Assembly: GCF_900187405.1 (NCBI RefSeq)
Contig: NZ_LT896716.1
Coordinates: forward strand, 2,726,743-2,790,742
Direction of reading: 5' to 3'
Source of the DNA: Geobacter sp. DSM 9736
GTDB lineage: Bacteria; Desulfobacterota; Desulfuromonadia; Geobacterales; Geobacteraceae
Length of the DNA stretch: 64,000 nucleotides
Each line of letters opens with the position of its first letter. The stretch's first letter is position 1. The notes under the pieces are model-generated. The model searched no databases. It had not been told where the DNA came from and saw only the letters and a list, made by a program, of their open reading frames with translations. The position numbers and the translations under genes are program-made. Below are positions 1 through 9,700 of this stretch, piece after piece.

Positions 1-417
1 TACAGTGTATTCCTCTCCGGAGATTACCGTGGGGATGGAGAGGTTGATGTCGAGACCACCTTTTGAAAGGATCTGCTTGACGTATCCACCGAGCATGTTG
101 GCGATCTCGCCGAGAGCATCGTTGACATCCTCGCCTACTTCTTCCACATCCATTCCCAGCATGTTGGACGTGATCCGCAGGGCAAATGTCTGAGGACAAT
201 GGATCGAAAGGATACCGGTGTAGGTACCGGCAAGTCCGACCATGCCGGTTACACTACAATGAAATTTGGTAACAGGTTCTTTAAGGGGATACGAATCCTC
301 CAGGTCCATCATCACCATTGTCCCAAAGACTTCCTTAGTGGCATTGATGATGTATCCAGCGAGTTCATCTTCGTTGATGTCAGCGGAATTCGAGACCGCG
401 GCATTAAGGGTCATCAT
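1..417 (-). CDS. cheX: CheX-family chemotaxis phosphatase, 3'-truncated by window edge
   Basis: The 139 visible residues start MMTLNAAVSNSADINEDELA and carry the CheX-type segments EVFGTMV (about 30-36), a GLAGTYTGILS strand (about 64-74) and the helix EDVNDALGEIANMLGG, which matches the E-x2-N phosphatase motif of CheX/CheC proteins. The family dephosphorylates CheY-P in the cytoplasm. The ATG at 417 overlaps the cheY stop (ATGA), so the two are translationally coupled and the likely substrate is the CheY encoded just upstream. The C-terminus lies beyond base 1 and cannot be judged. Family assignment is secure; the target is inferred from position. Confidence 0.85.
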   Translation of the reverse strand, partial: MMTLNAAVSNSADINEDELAGYIINATKEVFGTMVMMDLEDSYPLKEPVTKFHCSVTGMVGLAGTYTGILSIHCPQTFALRITSNMLGMDVEEVGEDVNDALGEIANMLGGYVKQILSKGGLDINLSIPTVISGEEYTV

Positions 418-776
418 ATCAACCCTCCCAGTTTCTCGTTGAGCTGTTCAGGGGTGAACGGCTTCTTGATGCTGTCACTCGCACCGTTGCTCATTGCCTC
501 CTTGAGGATGTCTTCTCCCCCCTCCGTCGTAATCATCACGATGGGAACCTTGCTTCCATTGGCGCGCACCTGCTTGATGAACTCAAGGCCATCCATGTTC
601 GGCATGTTGATGTCCGACAGGATCAGATCAACTTTGTTGGCACCGAGAGCATTGAGTCCCTCGATCCCGTCTCCCGCTTCGAAAATATCATCGACTGGCA
701 ATCCTGCCTGACGGAGCGAGCGGGAGATAATCTTCCTCATGGTCGAGGAATCGTCTACGATCAATACATTTGCCAT
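414..776 (-). CDS. cheY: Single-domain response regulator (CheY-like)
   Basis: A 120-residue stand-alone receiver domain. Visible signature residues are the acidic pair D8/D9, phospho-acceptor D55 in LILSDINMP, T83/T84 in MITTE and K105 in KKPF, with no output domain. It should carry phosphoryl groups from a CheA or other kinase to a motor or enzyme partner. A GGAGGAAG ribosome-binding site precedes the ATG. It follows the small receptor-like gene by 34 bp and overlaps cheX by 4 bp, so it belongs to the minus-strand chemotaxis unit. No cheA, cheW, cheR or cheB lies in the window, so the histidine kinase at 3351-4412 or a distant CheA must supply phosphate. Confidence 0.92.
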   Translation of the reverse strand: MANVLIVDDSSTMRKIISRSLRQAGLPVDDIFEAGDGIEGLNALGANKVDLILSDINMPNMDGLEFIKQVRANGSKVPIVMITTEGGEDILKEAMSNGASDSIKKPFTPEQLNEKLGGLI

Positions 777-810
777 TGCATCTTCCTCCTTCGTTTTGCT
801 ATTTCGATTA

Positions 811-1035
811 TCACGCAGCCTTCAGGCGCCGCACCAGCTGCTCAACCTCAACAGTGGCACGGGCCGCACGGCCGGCAAGTTGTTCCACCTCATCCATTCC
901 TGCTGAGGCATCAGTTTCATCTTCGAGACTTTTGAGAGCAAGCTCCAAGGCCAGCAGGTTCGCCTGCTCGACCGTTTCTTCAAGCTCCGCAATGATCTCC
1001 TTAAGAACTGCAGCGTCCAATACCTGGCCAGTCAT
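811..1035 (-). CDS. 74-residue protein resembling the tip of a chemoreceptor
   Basis: Starting at the ATG at 1035 (AGGGAGGG just upstream) the product is 74 residues, all predicted helical. The segment QANLLALELALKSLEDE resembles the [18 protein letters not shown] turn region of the neighbouring methyl-accepting receptor. The C-terminus VEQLVRRLKAA resembles that receptor's C-terminus ([10 protein letters not shown]). It has no transmembrane segment, HAMP domain or full methylation helices. I read it as a soluble mini-receptor or receptor-tip fragment that could bind CheW/CheA or modulate receptor arrays; this is inference from short similarity only. It lies between the hemerythrin gene and cheY in the same direction. 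An alternative is a plain coiled-coil protein with convergent residues. Confidence 0.6.
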   Translation of the reverse strand: MTGQVLDAAVLKEIIAELEETVEQANLLALELALKSLEDETDASAGMDEVEQLAGRAARATVEVEQLVRRLKAA

Positions 1036-1122
1036 ATTCCCTCCCTGGATGTTAACTCTTTCGAGTAGCCGCGGCTCCCTGATTGACGACAGCGGGCAAT
1101 GCACGTACCGTTCCCGTAGCCT

Positions 1123-1530
1123 TCAGACAACACCTTTGCCGTTCAGGTATGGTCCATACTTCTTGTCTTCCCCTTGAATGTGCTTTACGAGCCACTCCTT
1201 TAGAAAGCTCATGATGTTTTGTGTAAGGGGAGCACTACCGTTCTGCAGGTTCTTCTGTATATCCAGAACCTGCATTACGAGCAGGTTATGCTCCTTCTTG
1301 TGGTGTTCGTAATCGGGGTAGTTGTGCAGCTTCATAAGCTTTTCTTCTGTTGCAAAATGGCTACCGGTGTAATCGATGAGCGACTTGAGCACCTCTCCGA
1401 GCACCTGGCTTCCTTTACCAACCTTCATTGCATCGTGCAGCGTGTTGATCATCTCAATGAGTTTTTTATGCTGATCGTCTATCTGCTTGATGTTGACACG
1501 ATAACTGTCGCTCCAGGAAAGTAGGGCCAT
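1123..1530 (-). CDS. Bacteriohemerythrin
   Basis: A 135-residue single-domain hemerythrin. All seven expected di-iron ligands can be placed: H21 in DDQH, H58 and E62 in HFATEE, H77 and H81 in HHKKEH, H117 and D122 in HIQGED. The family reversibly binds O2 at a non-haem di-iron centre in the cytoplasm and serves O2 storage, delivery or sensing in microaerobic and anaerobic bacteria. Its place between a chemoreceptor gene and cheY/cheX suggests a role in oxygen-dependent signalling, though a direct link is inference. Length and ligand spacing are normal for the family. Confidence 0.95.
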   Translation of the reverse strand: MALLSWSDSYRVNIKQIDDQHKKLIEMINTLHDAMKVGKGSQVLGEVLKSLIDYTGSHFATEEKLMKLHNYPDYEHHKKEHNLLVMQVLDIQKNLQNGSAPLTQNIMSFLKEWLVKHIQGEDKKYGPYLNGKGVV

Positions 1531-1592
1531 AACTCCTCCGTACGAATGGGATAGTTCGATCTATCGGCGTTAAATGCCGTTTCTTGAATCAA

Positions 1593-3245
1593 TCAGGCCG
1601 CAAGCTTGAAGCGCCCCACAAGCCTCTGCAACTCCGAAGCAAGTCCGGCCAACCTTTCCGCTGCCTGGGCACTGTCTTTGGCACCACGGGAAGTCTCTGA
1701 AACGACCTCCGAAATCCGTTGCACGTTCTGACTTATCTCAGCGGTTGTCGCTGTCTGCTGTTCCGCCGCCGTCGCTATCTGGTTAATCTCCATCGTCACC
1801 GAGTTTATCTGGTCAAGTATCTCCTGTAGCGCCTCTCCGGATTTAGCCGCATCGCCGGTCCCCTTTTCGACCTCGCGCACACCTTCATCCATGGATGCGA
1901 CCGCACCCTTTGTCTCCTGCTGAATGGCCTTGATCATCTCTCCGATTTCGCGCGTCGCCTTGGTCGTCCTTTCCGCCAGCGCCCGCACTTCATCGGCCAC
2001 CACAGCAAAGCCTCTTCCCTGTTCACCGGCTCTGGCAGCTTCGATCGCAGCATTTAGAGCAAGCAGGTTGGTCTGGTCAGCAATGTCTTCTATGGTGCCT
2101 ATGATCTTGCCTATCTCGTCGGAACGGGCTCCGAGTTGTTCCACCGTTTGCGCCGATTCTTTGACTCTGGCAGCAATCCGGCTCATAACCCGCACTGTCT
2201 CCTCCACTACGGCAGTACCTGAAACCGCTTTCTCGTTGGCTTTTTGAGAGGATTCGGCAGCCATCATGCAGTTTTGAGCGACTTCTCCATATGTTGCAGC
2301 CATCTCTTCAGTTGCAGTCGCGACCGTTGTTGCCTGCTCGGCTACCGTAGCCGTTCCGGATGCCATATCTTGTGAAACTGCTTGAACCTTTCCCGCCGCA
2401 GAAGCTACTTCCTGAGCATTCTCCGCAACCTGCGAGATGATCACCTGCAGTTTCTCTACAAAGGTGTTGAAGGAGTGCGCAAGGTCACCGGCTTCATCAT
2501 CTCGGTCGATGGGAATACGCCGCGTCAGGTCCCCTTCTCCTGCCGCTATTTCATGGAGATTGTCACGAACCCTTTTCAGGGGACGTGTGATCCCGAGGCT
2601 CACCGAAAAAGCCAGAAGAAGCGAGACCGCGCCAAGGAGCAGGGTCGCCAGAACAATACCCCAACGAAGCCGTGCAACACCCGCATGCACGTCATCCACA
2701 TAGATCCCGCTGCCGATGATCCACCCCCACGGGCGGTAGAGCTTGACGTACGAAATCTTGTCAACCGGTGCATTTTCTCCCGGTTTAGGCCACATGTAGT
2801 CGACGAAGCCTTCCCCTTTCGCCTCGCATACCTTCACGAACTCCCGGAAAAGGTATTTACCCTGAGGGTCTTTGTTAGTATTGAGATCTTTGCCGTCCAG
2901 CTCCGGTTTGGTGGGATGCATGATCATCCGGGGGGCAAGGTCATTGATCCAAAAATATTCATTGCGCTTGTAACGCAAATCCTTGATGTCAGCGGCGGCC
3001 GCTTGCTGGGCCTGCTCCAGGGTAAGTACCCCCGTCTTCACCTTCTCCCCATAGTCCTGGATGATATGGTAGGCGACCTCGACTACTTGTTGCGTCGCCT
3101 GCTTCTTTTCCTCCATCAGATACTTTTCGACCAGAGGAAGCAGGTAAAACATCGCAGCGGCAACGATCAGCAAGACGCTGATCAACGTGGTGCTCATGAT
3201 CTTCTGAAGAATCCCCCAGTTTCTGAACCTTCGAATCTTCATCAC
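1593..3245 (-). CDS. Methyl-accepting chemotaxis protein, Cache sensor plus HAMP
   Basis: This 550-residue receptor has an N-terminal membrane segment (about 13-35), a periplasmic single-Cache domain (about 36-190, with [16 protein letters not shown] and [10 protein letters not shown] typical of Cache_2), a second membrane segment (about 193-217), a HAMP domain and a long cytoplasmic signalling hairpin. The conserved tip reads [20 protein letters not shown]. Single-Cache domains often bind small carboxylates; the ligand here cannot be read from sequence. There is no obvious C-terminal CheR/CheB-tethering pentapeptide. It is preceded by GGAAGG and lies about 105 bp downstream of the histidine kinase gene, with the hemerythrin and che genes following. 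Confidence 0.95.
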   Translation of the reverse strand: MMKIRRFRNWGILQKIMSTTLISVLLIVAAAMFYLLPLVEKYLMEEKKQATQQVVEVAYHIIQDYGEKVKTGVLTLEQAQQAAAADIKDLRYKRNEYFWINDLAPRMIMHPTKPELDGKDLNTNKDPQGKYLFREFVKVCEAKGEGFVDYMWPKPGENAPVDKISYVKLYRPWGWIIGSGIYVDDVHAGVARLRWGIVLATLLLGAVSLLLAFSVSLGITRPLKRVRDNLHEIAAGEGDLTRRIPIDRDDEAGDLAHSFNTFVEKLQVIISQVAENAQEVASAAGKVQAVSQDMASGTATVAEQATTVATATEEMAATYGEVAQNCMMAAESSQKANEKAVSGTAVVEETVRVMSRIAARVKESAQTVEQLGARSDEIGKIIGTIEDIADQTNLLALNAAIEAARAGEQGRGFAVVADEVRALAERTTKATREIGEMIKAIQQETKGAVASMDEGVREVEKGTGDAAKSGEALQEILDQINSVTMEINQIATAAEQQTATTAEISQNVQRISEVVSETSRGAKDSAQAAERLAGLASELQRLVGRFKLAA

Positions 3246-3350
3246 ATATACCTTCCATAGTAGAATTCGCCCTTAAAGGCGTCACAGCAACAAATCCACT
3301 TGAAGGAGAAGCTTCCGGAAAGGCCTTTCCTCGCTCCAAGCGGTATGGAA

Positions 3351-4412
3351 TTATTCAGCTGGAAGAATGACGGTGAAGCGGCTGCCGGTCCCTTCACGAC
3401 TTTCCACTTCAATGGTGCCACGATGGGCCTCGACGATCGCCTTGCTGATGGCAAGACCAAGACCTGTACCCTTGTAGCCCCGGGCGCTGCTCGCCCGGTA
3501 GTACTTGTTAAATACCCGGTGGAGATCTGCCTCGGGAATGCCTATGCCGGTATCGGCTACCGTGACCGCGACAGTTTCACCCCTTCGCTCTGCCGTAAGG
3601 GACACGCTTCCTTTGCGGGGAGTGAATTTAATTGCATTTCCTACAAGGTTAGAAAAAACACGTATGATTTGCTTCCGATCCACGCGAACTGCAGGTATAT
3701 CAGGCTTGATAACGGACGAGAACTGGATCCCCTGAATCTCCGCCTCCCGCGCCAGATCGCGACAGCAGCTGGCGAGAACTGCCTGAAGATCGGAAAATTC
3801 CTGATTGACCGAAACGAGTCCGACTTCGAGACGGTAGGCATCAAGAACATCGTCGATCATCCCCAGCAGCCGGTAAGAGTTCCGGTCCAGCTCCTCCAGG
3901 CACGACTGGAGAGATTGATCTACCTTGCCTAGCATCTCCCCCTTCATTGCCTGAATGTAACCCATCATGACTGTAAGGGGAGATTTCAGGTCGTGGGCCA
4001 TCATCGCCACAAACTCCTCTCGCTGGCGGCGCTCGCGCTTCTCCTCGGTAACATCCCTGAACTCCACAAGTTCAGCTGAAACTCCGTTCTCCAGAACCAC
4101 TTCCGTAGATCTTACGAGCAACAAGGAGCCGTTTACCGCAAGCTCCTGCGGCATCTCCCGACAGTTCTCGCTAAGCACTTTGTAGAGGGGGGTACGCAAG
4201 GGAAGCATGTCGACCCGCTTGCCTAGAACCTCCTCCTTGGTCACTTTGAGCAGTCTTTGACCTCTGCTGTTAATGGACCTGATGATACCGTCATCCCCTA
4301 CAAGAACGACGCCTATGGAGACAAGATCGATAAGATCCTCGGCCCCCATTGCGCCATCCTGATATTCGACAAATTCATGCTGCCATGCAGCCGTCAGAGG
4401 TACGTTTCCCAT
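3351..4412 (-). CDS. PAS-domain sensor histidine kinase
   Basis: A 353-residue soluble kinase with no membrane segment. A PAS domain (about 25-125) is followed by a HisKA dimerisation domain with H140 in MMAHDLKSPL and a catalytic domain with N-box NLVGNAIKFTP, G1 box DTGIGIP and G2 box GTGLGLAI. It should sense a cytoplasmic signal and pass phosphate to a receiver protein. No response regulator with an output domain is adjacent; the only nearby receiver is the single-domain CheY at 414-776. It is the first gene of the minus-strand signalling block. The cognate partner is unknown. Confidence 0.92.
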   Translation of the reverse strand: MGNVPLTAAWQHEFVEYQDGAMGAEDLIDLVSIGVVLVGDDGIIRSINSRGQRLLKVTKEEVLGKRVDMLPLRTPLYKVLSENCREMPQELAVNGSLLLVRSTEVVLENGVSAELVEFRDVTEEKRERRQREEFVAMMAHDLKSPLTVMMGYIQAMKGEMLGKVDQSLQSCLEELDRNSYRLLGMIDDVLDAYRLEVGLVSVNQEFSDLQAVLASCCRDLAREAEIQGIQFSSVIKPDIPAVRVDRKQIIRVFSNLVGNAIKFTPRKGSVSLTAERRGETVAVTVADTGIGIPEADLHRVFNKYYRASSARGYKGTGLGLAISKAIVEAHRGTIEVESREGTGSRFTVILPAE

Positions 4413-4534
4413 GGTGTAGATTATCGGGGAAGGAAGTTGTGACTTTAGGGTTTTTTGCTGCAGAAAGGGTGCTGTATCGGGACTGGTTCGAAGTAGGCGG
4501 AGAGCTGCAGGCTGAGTAGGTATTTTGGGGAGTG

Positions 4535-4822
4535 TCAGGGGTGGGGGTTGATTTCGAGCATCTTAACCATCTGAGTGATGAGATCGGTACGTAGGGAGTA
4601 GCAGACTTTAGCTCCCTCGCGCCTGGCCACCAGCACGCCGTTCTGCTTCATCACCTTGAGGTGCTGGGAAACGATCGCCTGGGGCATCCCGAGACACTCC
4701 CATATCTCTTTCACGCATGCGCATTTGTTGTTGGCGAGACCGGCGGCAATACGCAGCCGCACCGGGTGTCCCAGCGTCTTGAAGACCAGCGACATTTCCT
4801 TCAGTTTTTTCTCCATGTCCAT
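4535..4822 (-). CDS. ArsR/SmtB-family transcriptional regulator
   Basis: A 95-residue winged-helix repressor with the recognition region IWECLGMPQAIVSQHLKVMK and wing RREGAKVCYSL. Cysteines at 34, 36 (CAC, at the position of the ArsR CxC metal site), 43 and 74 give it the means to sense arsenite, a soft metal or a thiol/persulfide. It starts 3 bp after the rhodanese gene and is the last gene of the apparent operon running from 12504. ArsR proteins usually repress their own operon, so the efflux and sulfur genes upstream are its probable targets. The inducer is not established. Confidence 0.9.
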   Translation of the reverse strand: MDMEKKLKEMSLVFKTLGHPVRLRIAAGLANNKCACVKEIWECLGMPQAIVSQHLKVMKQNGVLVARREGAKVCYSLRTDLITQMVKMLEINPHP

Positions 4823-4825
4823 CCG

Positions 4826-5209
4826 TTACCTTTCCACCGGGAAACCGTTTCGAAACCAGCCGACGATCCCGTCGCTCATGTTGTAAACTTCACCATACCC
4901 TCTGCTTGCGAGAAAACCCGATACGGGAACTGAACGAGAACCGACGGCACAATAAACCAGTATCGGAACGTTTTTCGGCAATTCGGTATAGCGCCGCTCA
5001 ATGCTGCCTACGGGAATCAGCTTCGCTCCGGCTATTCGAGCCTGGCGGTATTCCTCTGGTGTCCTCACGTCAAGGAGCACGACGTCCGGGCGCTTTGCCG
5101 CCAACTGCCTTGCCTGACCCGAAGTAATGTTACGATACGCTGCAGCAAGCGCCGCAGTTGCAGCAAATACTAATAAGATCACTGAAAACGATATAATGCA
5201 GTTTTTCAC
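4826..5209 (-). CDS. Exported single-domain rhodanese
   Basis: The GTG at 5209, preceded by GGAAGG, gives 127 residues with a clear signal peptide or anchor (IISFSVILLVFAATAALAA). The rhodanese domain follows, with VVLLDVRTPEEY and active-site loop YCAVGSRS around C87. Rhodaneses carry sulfane sulfur as a cysteine persulfide; the N-terminal signal places this one in the periplasm or membrane face. An upstream ATG at 5248 has no better ribosome site and would bury the signal peptide. Together with the DUF2892 gene at 6110-6328 it supplies separately the two domains that are joined in YgaP of E. coli. Confidence 0.88.
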   Translation of the reverse strand: MKNCIISFSVILLVFAATAALAAAYRNITSGQARQLAAKRPDVVLLDVRTPEEYRQARIAGAKLIPVGSIERRYTELPKNVPILVYCAVGSRSVPVSGFLASRGYGEVYNMSDGIVGWFRNGFPVER

Positions 5210-5282
5210 TGTGCCCTTCCCGCTCCCGCTGAACGGCCGACTCCGCACGCAAGAGTATCGGCGTACTATACCAGAAGCTTGA

Positions 5283-6113
5283 TCAAATTTCTAAAGTAAA
5301 TCCTACCTGGGCCGGATGGAAATGCCCCGGGAATTCACGAGACAATCGAGCCGCAGCGGCAAACCCGGTACAGTGGCTCCCGCAGATTTTCTTTATTCGG
5401 TAGCCGTGGAGCCTCTTCACCGTCTCATCCAGCTGGAGAGATGAGCAGAAACCAAGATGTGTGCCCCCCACCACGGCATATATGTCATTCCTCCCCAAGG
5501 TGCGGGTGACATGTTCCAGGGTGTTGATGATTCCGGCATGGCAACAGCCGAGCAGAAGAACGATCCCTTTATCGCAGCAAATTACCAGGGATTGATCATC
5601 GAGAATATGATCCGGCTCGCATCCAGCTTCGTCACAATAAAGACCGCTGTCGCCATGTTCGAATGAAGTAAGTCGGGGGATGTAGCCGGTCACAAAGATA
5701 TCGGCACCTATTTCCCGAAATTCCGCCGAAAGATCGAAAACGCACCCCTTCCGTTCCAACTCCTCCTTCTTGTAAGGCATACCAATGGATATCCTCTCCC
5801 CCGTATCCTTCACGCGATATCGATCGGTGAAAATTCCCGGATGAGCCGCTACCACTTTTCCCCCGCACTCCGTCAGAAGGGGAAGAAGGCCTCCGGTATG
5901 GTCGTAGTGGCCATGGGAAAGAACGACTCTTTGTATAAGGCTCAACGGCCGGTTGAGGCGTCTGGCGTTATGCAGAAGCGTCGCGCCCTGGCCGCAGTCG
6001 AACAGAACCGCTTCAGCCTCACTTTCGATCAGCGCCGCGAACCCATGCTCGCCAAGCGTCCCGGATATGGCGCCTACGCTGTTTTCACATAGAATCGTGA
6101 TACGGCGTTTCAT
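5283..6113 (-). CDS. Metallo-beta-lactamase-fold hydrolase
   Basis: The 276-residue product has the metal motif H67-G-H-Y-D-H72 (SHGHYDHTGG), a later LLGCCHAG histidine and GSHCTG near the end. The overall pattern (ENSVGA near the N-terminus, HGFAALIE) is that of the family often labelled 7,8-dihydropterin-6-methyl-4-(beta-D-ribofuranosyl)-aminobenzene-5'-phosphate synthase-like. The substrate is unknown; some MBL proteins next to rhodaneses act on persulfides, which is only a contextual idea here. The ATG at 6113 overlaps the DUF2892 stop (ATGA), which decides the start over an ATG at 6179. Confidence 0.88.
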   Translation of the reverse strand: MKRRITILCENSVGAISGTLGEHGFAALIESEAEAVLFDCGQGATLLHNARRLNRPLSLIQRVVLSHGHYDHTGGLLPLLTECGGKVVAAHPGIFTDRYRVKDTGERISIGMPYKKEELERKGCVFDLSAEFREIGADIFVTGYIPRLTSFEHGDSGLYCDEAGCEPDHILDDQSLVICCDKGIVLLLGCCHAGIINTLEHVTRTLGRNDIYAVVGGTHLGFCSSLQLDETVKRLHGYRIKKICGSHCTGFAAAARLSREFPGHFHPAQVGFTLEI

Positions 6114-6328
6114 GCCTGCATTCGCTGGCCTGGAAACCTCGGCACTCCTAGCTTTTCCAGAAATGTAATCATCGGGCACCAGTTGCTAAAGCCCGACTGA
6201 AAAAGGTTGAGTCCGACGAACGCCGTGAACCACAACCACTTCTCGCTGTGCATGTGTGCGAGGATGAGTGAGATCAGTATGAACCCGCCCGCGATGATCC
6301 TCAATAACCTGTCGATATACATGGCCAT
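6110..6328 (-). CDS. DUF2892 (YgaP transmembrane-like) protein
   Basis: A 72-residue membrane protein with two hydrophobic helices (about 8-25 and 31-46) and the family signature GLNLFQSGFSNWCPM. DUF2892 is the membrane part of the E. coli rhodanese YgaP and also occurs alone next to rhodanese, MBL-fold and ArsR genes. It overlaps the following MBL gene by 4 bp and starts 19 bp after the C_GCAxxG_C_C gene. Its biochemical role is unproven; sulfur handling at the inner membrane is inferred from the company it keeps. Confidence 0.9.
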   Translation of the reverse strand: MAMYIDRLLRIIAGGFILISLILAHMHSEKWLWFTAFVGLNLFQSGFSNWCPMITFLEKLGVPRFPGQRMQA

Positions 6329-6347
6329 CTCCCAATGCCGATCCGGC

Positions 6348-6782
6348 TCATCCTCTCCGCAGCAGTTCCGCCACCTTCCCAGCCACGCTCCCCGTGAGGG
6401 AAGGGCATATTTTCTTCCCGCCCGTTGTAATGATCCTGCAACAGGTAGAGCCGTACCGCTCCTTGAACCAAATATGAAGTTCCCTCGTCAGCACGTTTAC
6501 CTTCTTCTTGTCCCCCCCCAGGACGAGACCGATGGCCATCGTCCCTCCACTCACCGCTCCACATATGCATCCGGAGCCGGAGCCACCCCCGAAACCTGCT
6601 GCAAGCCTGACGACGTCTTCCGGCGTCTCCGGTGAAAAGTGGTTGCGGATGGTGTAAAGAACGGCTTCGGCGCAATGCATCTTGCCGGTTCTGAAATAAC
6701 CTTCCGCGTCAGCTCCCACGCGGGTTGGAAAATCAGTTTCCGCCGTGTCTTCCGTCTCTGCCTTTCTTCGCCACAAGAACAT
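6348..6782 (-). CDS. C_GCAxxG_C_C family protein
   Basis: The start at 6782 is set by AAGGAG seven bases upstream; the product is 144 residues. It shows the family's cysteine pattern: C37 (MHCAEAVL), C72 and C74 in GCICGAVSGG, C114/C115 and C126. This family is thought to be redox-active or metal-binding and is common in anaerobes; no reaction is established. It starts 10 bp after the RND pump gene and is followed by DUF2892. Only the cysteine motif supports the assignment. Confidence 0.85.
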   Translation of the reverse strand: MFLWRRKAETEDTAETDFPTRVGADAEGYFRTGKMHCAEAVLYTIRNHFSPETPEDVVRLAAGFGGGSGSGCICGAVSGGTMAIGLVLGGDKKKVNVLTRELHIWFKERYGSTCCRIITTGGKKICPSLTGSVAGKVAELLRRG

Positions 6783-6792
6783 CTTTACTCCT

Positions 6793-9700
6793 TTACCCCA
6801 CCGGTGCGGCCTCATGCCGCTGCTTCCACGACTGTACCATATAGTAGAGAATGGGAATAGTCACCCGCGAAAGGGTGGTGGACGCTATTTCGCCAAACAT
6901 GAGCGCCAGGGCGAGCCCCTGGAAGATCGGGTCGAAGACTATAACGAAGCTTCCCACTATCACTGCCGCTGCCGTTAATAGCATCGGCCTGAAGCGGACC
7001 GCTCCGGCATCGATTATCGCTTCGTCCAGGGGCATCCCCTCACGGCGCCGCAACTCGGCGAAGTCGATGAGAATGATCGAGTTGCGCACGATTATCCCTG
7101 CGAGAGCAATGAAACCGATCATGCTCGTGGCGGTGAAAAACGCACCGAACAGTGCGTGCCCAGGCAGGATGCCGATGAGCGTAAGCGGGATCGGTACCAT
7201 TATGACCAGGGGAGTCGTAAAATCGCGGAACCAGGCAACCACCAGTATGTAGATCAACACCATGACCGCCGCGAAGGCAAGCCCCAAGTCGCGAAAGACT
7301 TCGTAGGTTATGTGCCATTCACCGTCCCACTTGATCCCGGGGCGATCCTCGCTCCAAGGCTGGACAGCGGCCCGCTGATCGATCCTGTAACCTCCTGGAA
7401 GGGGAATCCCGTCGATCTCCTTCTTCATTTTAAGGATCGCATAAACAGGGGCCTCGATCTCTCCGGCAACGTCACCCGTAACATACACGACACTGCGCAG
7501 GTTCTTACGGTAAAGACTCTTGTTCTCCTCGCCCCTCACCACCTTCACGAGCTGGGAGAGGGGAACGGGGCCTTTGGCTCCCGGCAGATAGATAGCTGAA
7601 AGAGATGCCAGCGACGTCCGCTGCTCCACTGGGAGCCGGATATTCAGGAACACCGGCTCCTTCTCCTTAGGAAGGTGGAGAAGTCCCGCATCCGTCCCGC
7701 TTACCGCAAGCCGCACGGCGTCGACCACGTCCCCTGCCGCAATGCCGGAGAGGGCCGCCTTCTCCCGATCTACGGCAAAGGTATATTTTTCCCGGTCCTC
7801 CTCCACGTACCAGTCAGTATCCACAACCCCAGGAGTATTTTTGAAAATTTCTCTCGTCTGCCTGGCTATGGAGTGACGGCTCTCCTGATCGGGGCCGTAG
7901 ACCTCCGCCACAAGAGTCGAAAGGACCGGCGGGCCGGGTGGTATTTCCGCAATCTTGATGCGAGCCCCGTACCGGTCGGCGATAGGTTTCAAATGGACCC
8001 GTATGCGTTTCGCGAGGTCGTGGGACTGGTCGCTTCGCTCCTTCTTGTGGACGAAGTTGACCTGAAGGTCGGCGACATGCGGAGCTTGCCTGAGGTAGTA
8101 GTGCCGGACGAGCCCGTTGAAGTTGAAGGGAGAGCTGACACCAACGTATGTCTGGAAATTAACCACCTCCGGAACCTTCTGGAGTGCATCCCCGAGTTCT
8201 GCTGCTATCTTCGCCGTATCCTCCAGCGGCGTGCCGTCGGGGGCGTCGAGGATCACCTGAAGCTCGTTCTTGTTGTCGAAGGGGAGCATCTTCACCGTTA
8301 CGAGCCTGAAGTAGAGCATCGAACAGGAAAGAAGGAGAAGTAGCACCACTGCCGTCAGGAACGAGTACCGGAGCCTTCTGCGGTGAATGAGGGCTCCCAT
8401 CATCTTTCGATAGAAGCGGGTAAGCCTGGAATCTTCCGGTTCCGCGGCATCGTCATGCGATGCCCCCTTCATCAGCCGGTAGGCATAATAAGGAGTGACG
8501 ATGAACGCTATGAACATCGAAAGCAGCATCGCCGTGCTGGCGCCGATGGGAATGGGACGCATATAGGGGCCCATCAGCCCGCCGACGAACCACATCGGAA
8601 GGATCGAGGCGATCACCGCAAAGGTGGCGAGTACCGTGGGATTGCCGATTTCGTCCACTGCACGTATGGCCGCCTCCAGCGGCCTGAACCTGGTGGTGGT
8701 GAAGTAGCGGTGAATGTTTTCGACAACGACGATGGCGTCGTCAACCAGTATACCTATGGAGAAAATGAGGGCAAAGAGGGTTATCCGGTTAAGGGTATAC
8801 CCAATCAGATTGAAGACCAGCATCGTAAGGGCCAGGGTGACCGGAATGGCTATTGCCGCCACTGCGCCGGCCCTCCACCCCATGAAAAGGGTGATGAGGA
8901 TGGTCACCGAAATAGCCGCGAGAAACATATGGAAGAGGAGCTCGTCGTTCTTCTCCTTGGCAGTCTCTCCGTAGTTCCGGGTTACCGTTACCTGGACCTC
9001 CCCCGGGATCACTTTTCCCCTGACGTGCTCCACCCGTTTCAGGAGAGCCTCCGCCACGCGGGTCGCGTTCGCTCCTTTCCGCTTGGCCACCGATATGGTC
9101 ACAGCCGGATACCGGGCTTCGCCATCTGCAGCCGCAGACAATCCACCCGCTGTATGAGATTTCGCAGCAGGTCCTGTCGAAAAGAAGACATAGTCCTTCG
9201 GCTCCTCCGGGCCATCCTCAACGGATGCGACATCGGAAAGATGCACAGGCTTCCCGTCATGGACAGCAACCACGAGCCGTTTCACCGCATCGGCATCAGA
9301 AAGAAAATTCCCGGTATCCAGGAGGTAGTCCCGATTGCCGACAGCGACGGAACCCGCAGGAAGAACCTTGTTTCCCTTCTGCAGAGCGCCCACCACCTGG
9401 AGGGGGGATAAGCGGTAGGCTGCAAGCCGCCCCGCATCCAGCCGCACCCGGAGCTGACGGGACAGCCCACCTTTGATTTCGGTTTCCGCGACATCCTGCT
9501 CCTTTTTCAGCTCGTCGCACAGCTCAGCCGCAACACGGCGCAGTTCATAATGACCATAACGTTCGGACCAGAGGGTGAGGGTAACGATCGGAACGTCGTC
9601 GATCGATTTCGGCGACACCATCGGCTCCCCTGCTCCCGGGGGGAGCAGAGTCCGATTGCTCATCACCTTGTTGTAGAGCTTTACGAGCGATTCCTCCATG

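Noticed and set aside
8383..9411. 342-codon open frame on the plus strand
   Set aside because: It is antisense to the RND pump gene and has no recognisable domain or ribosome site.
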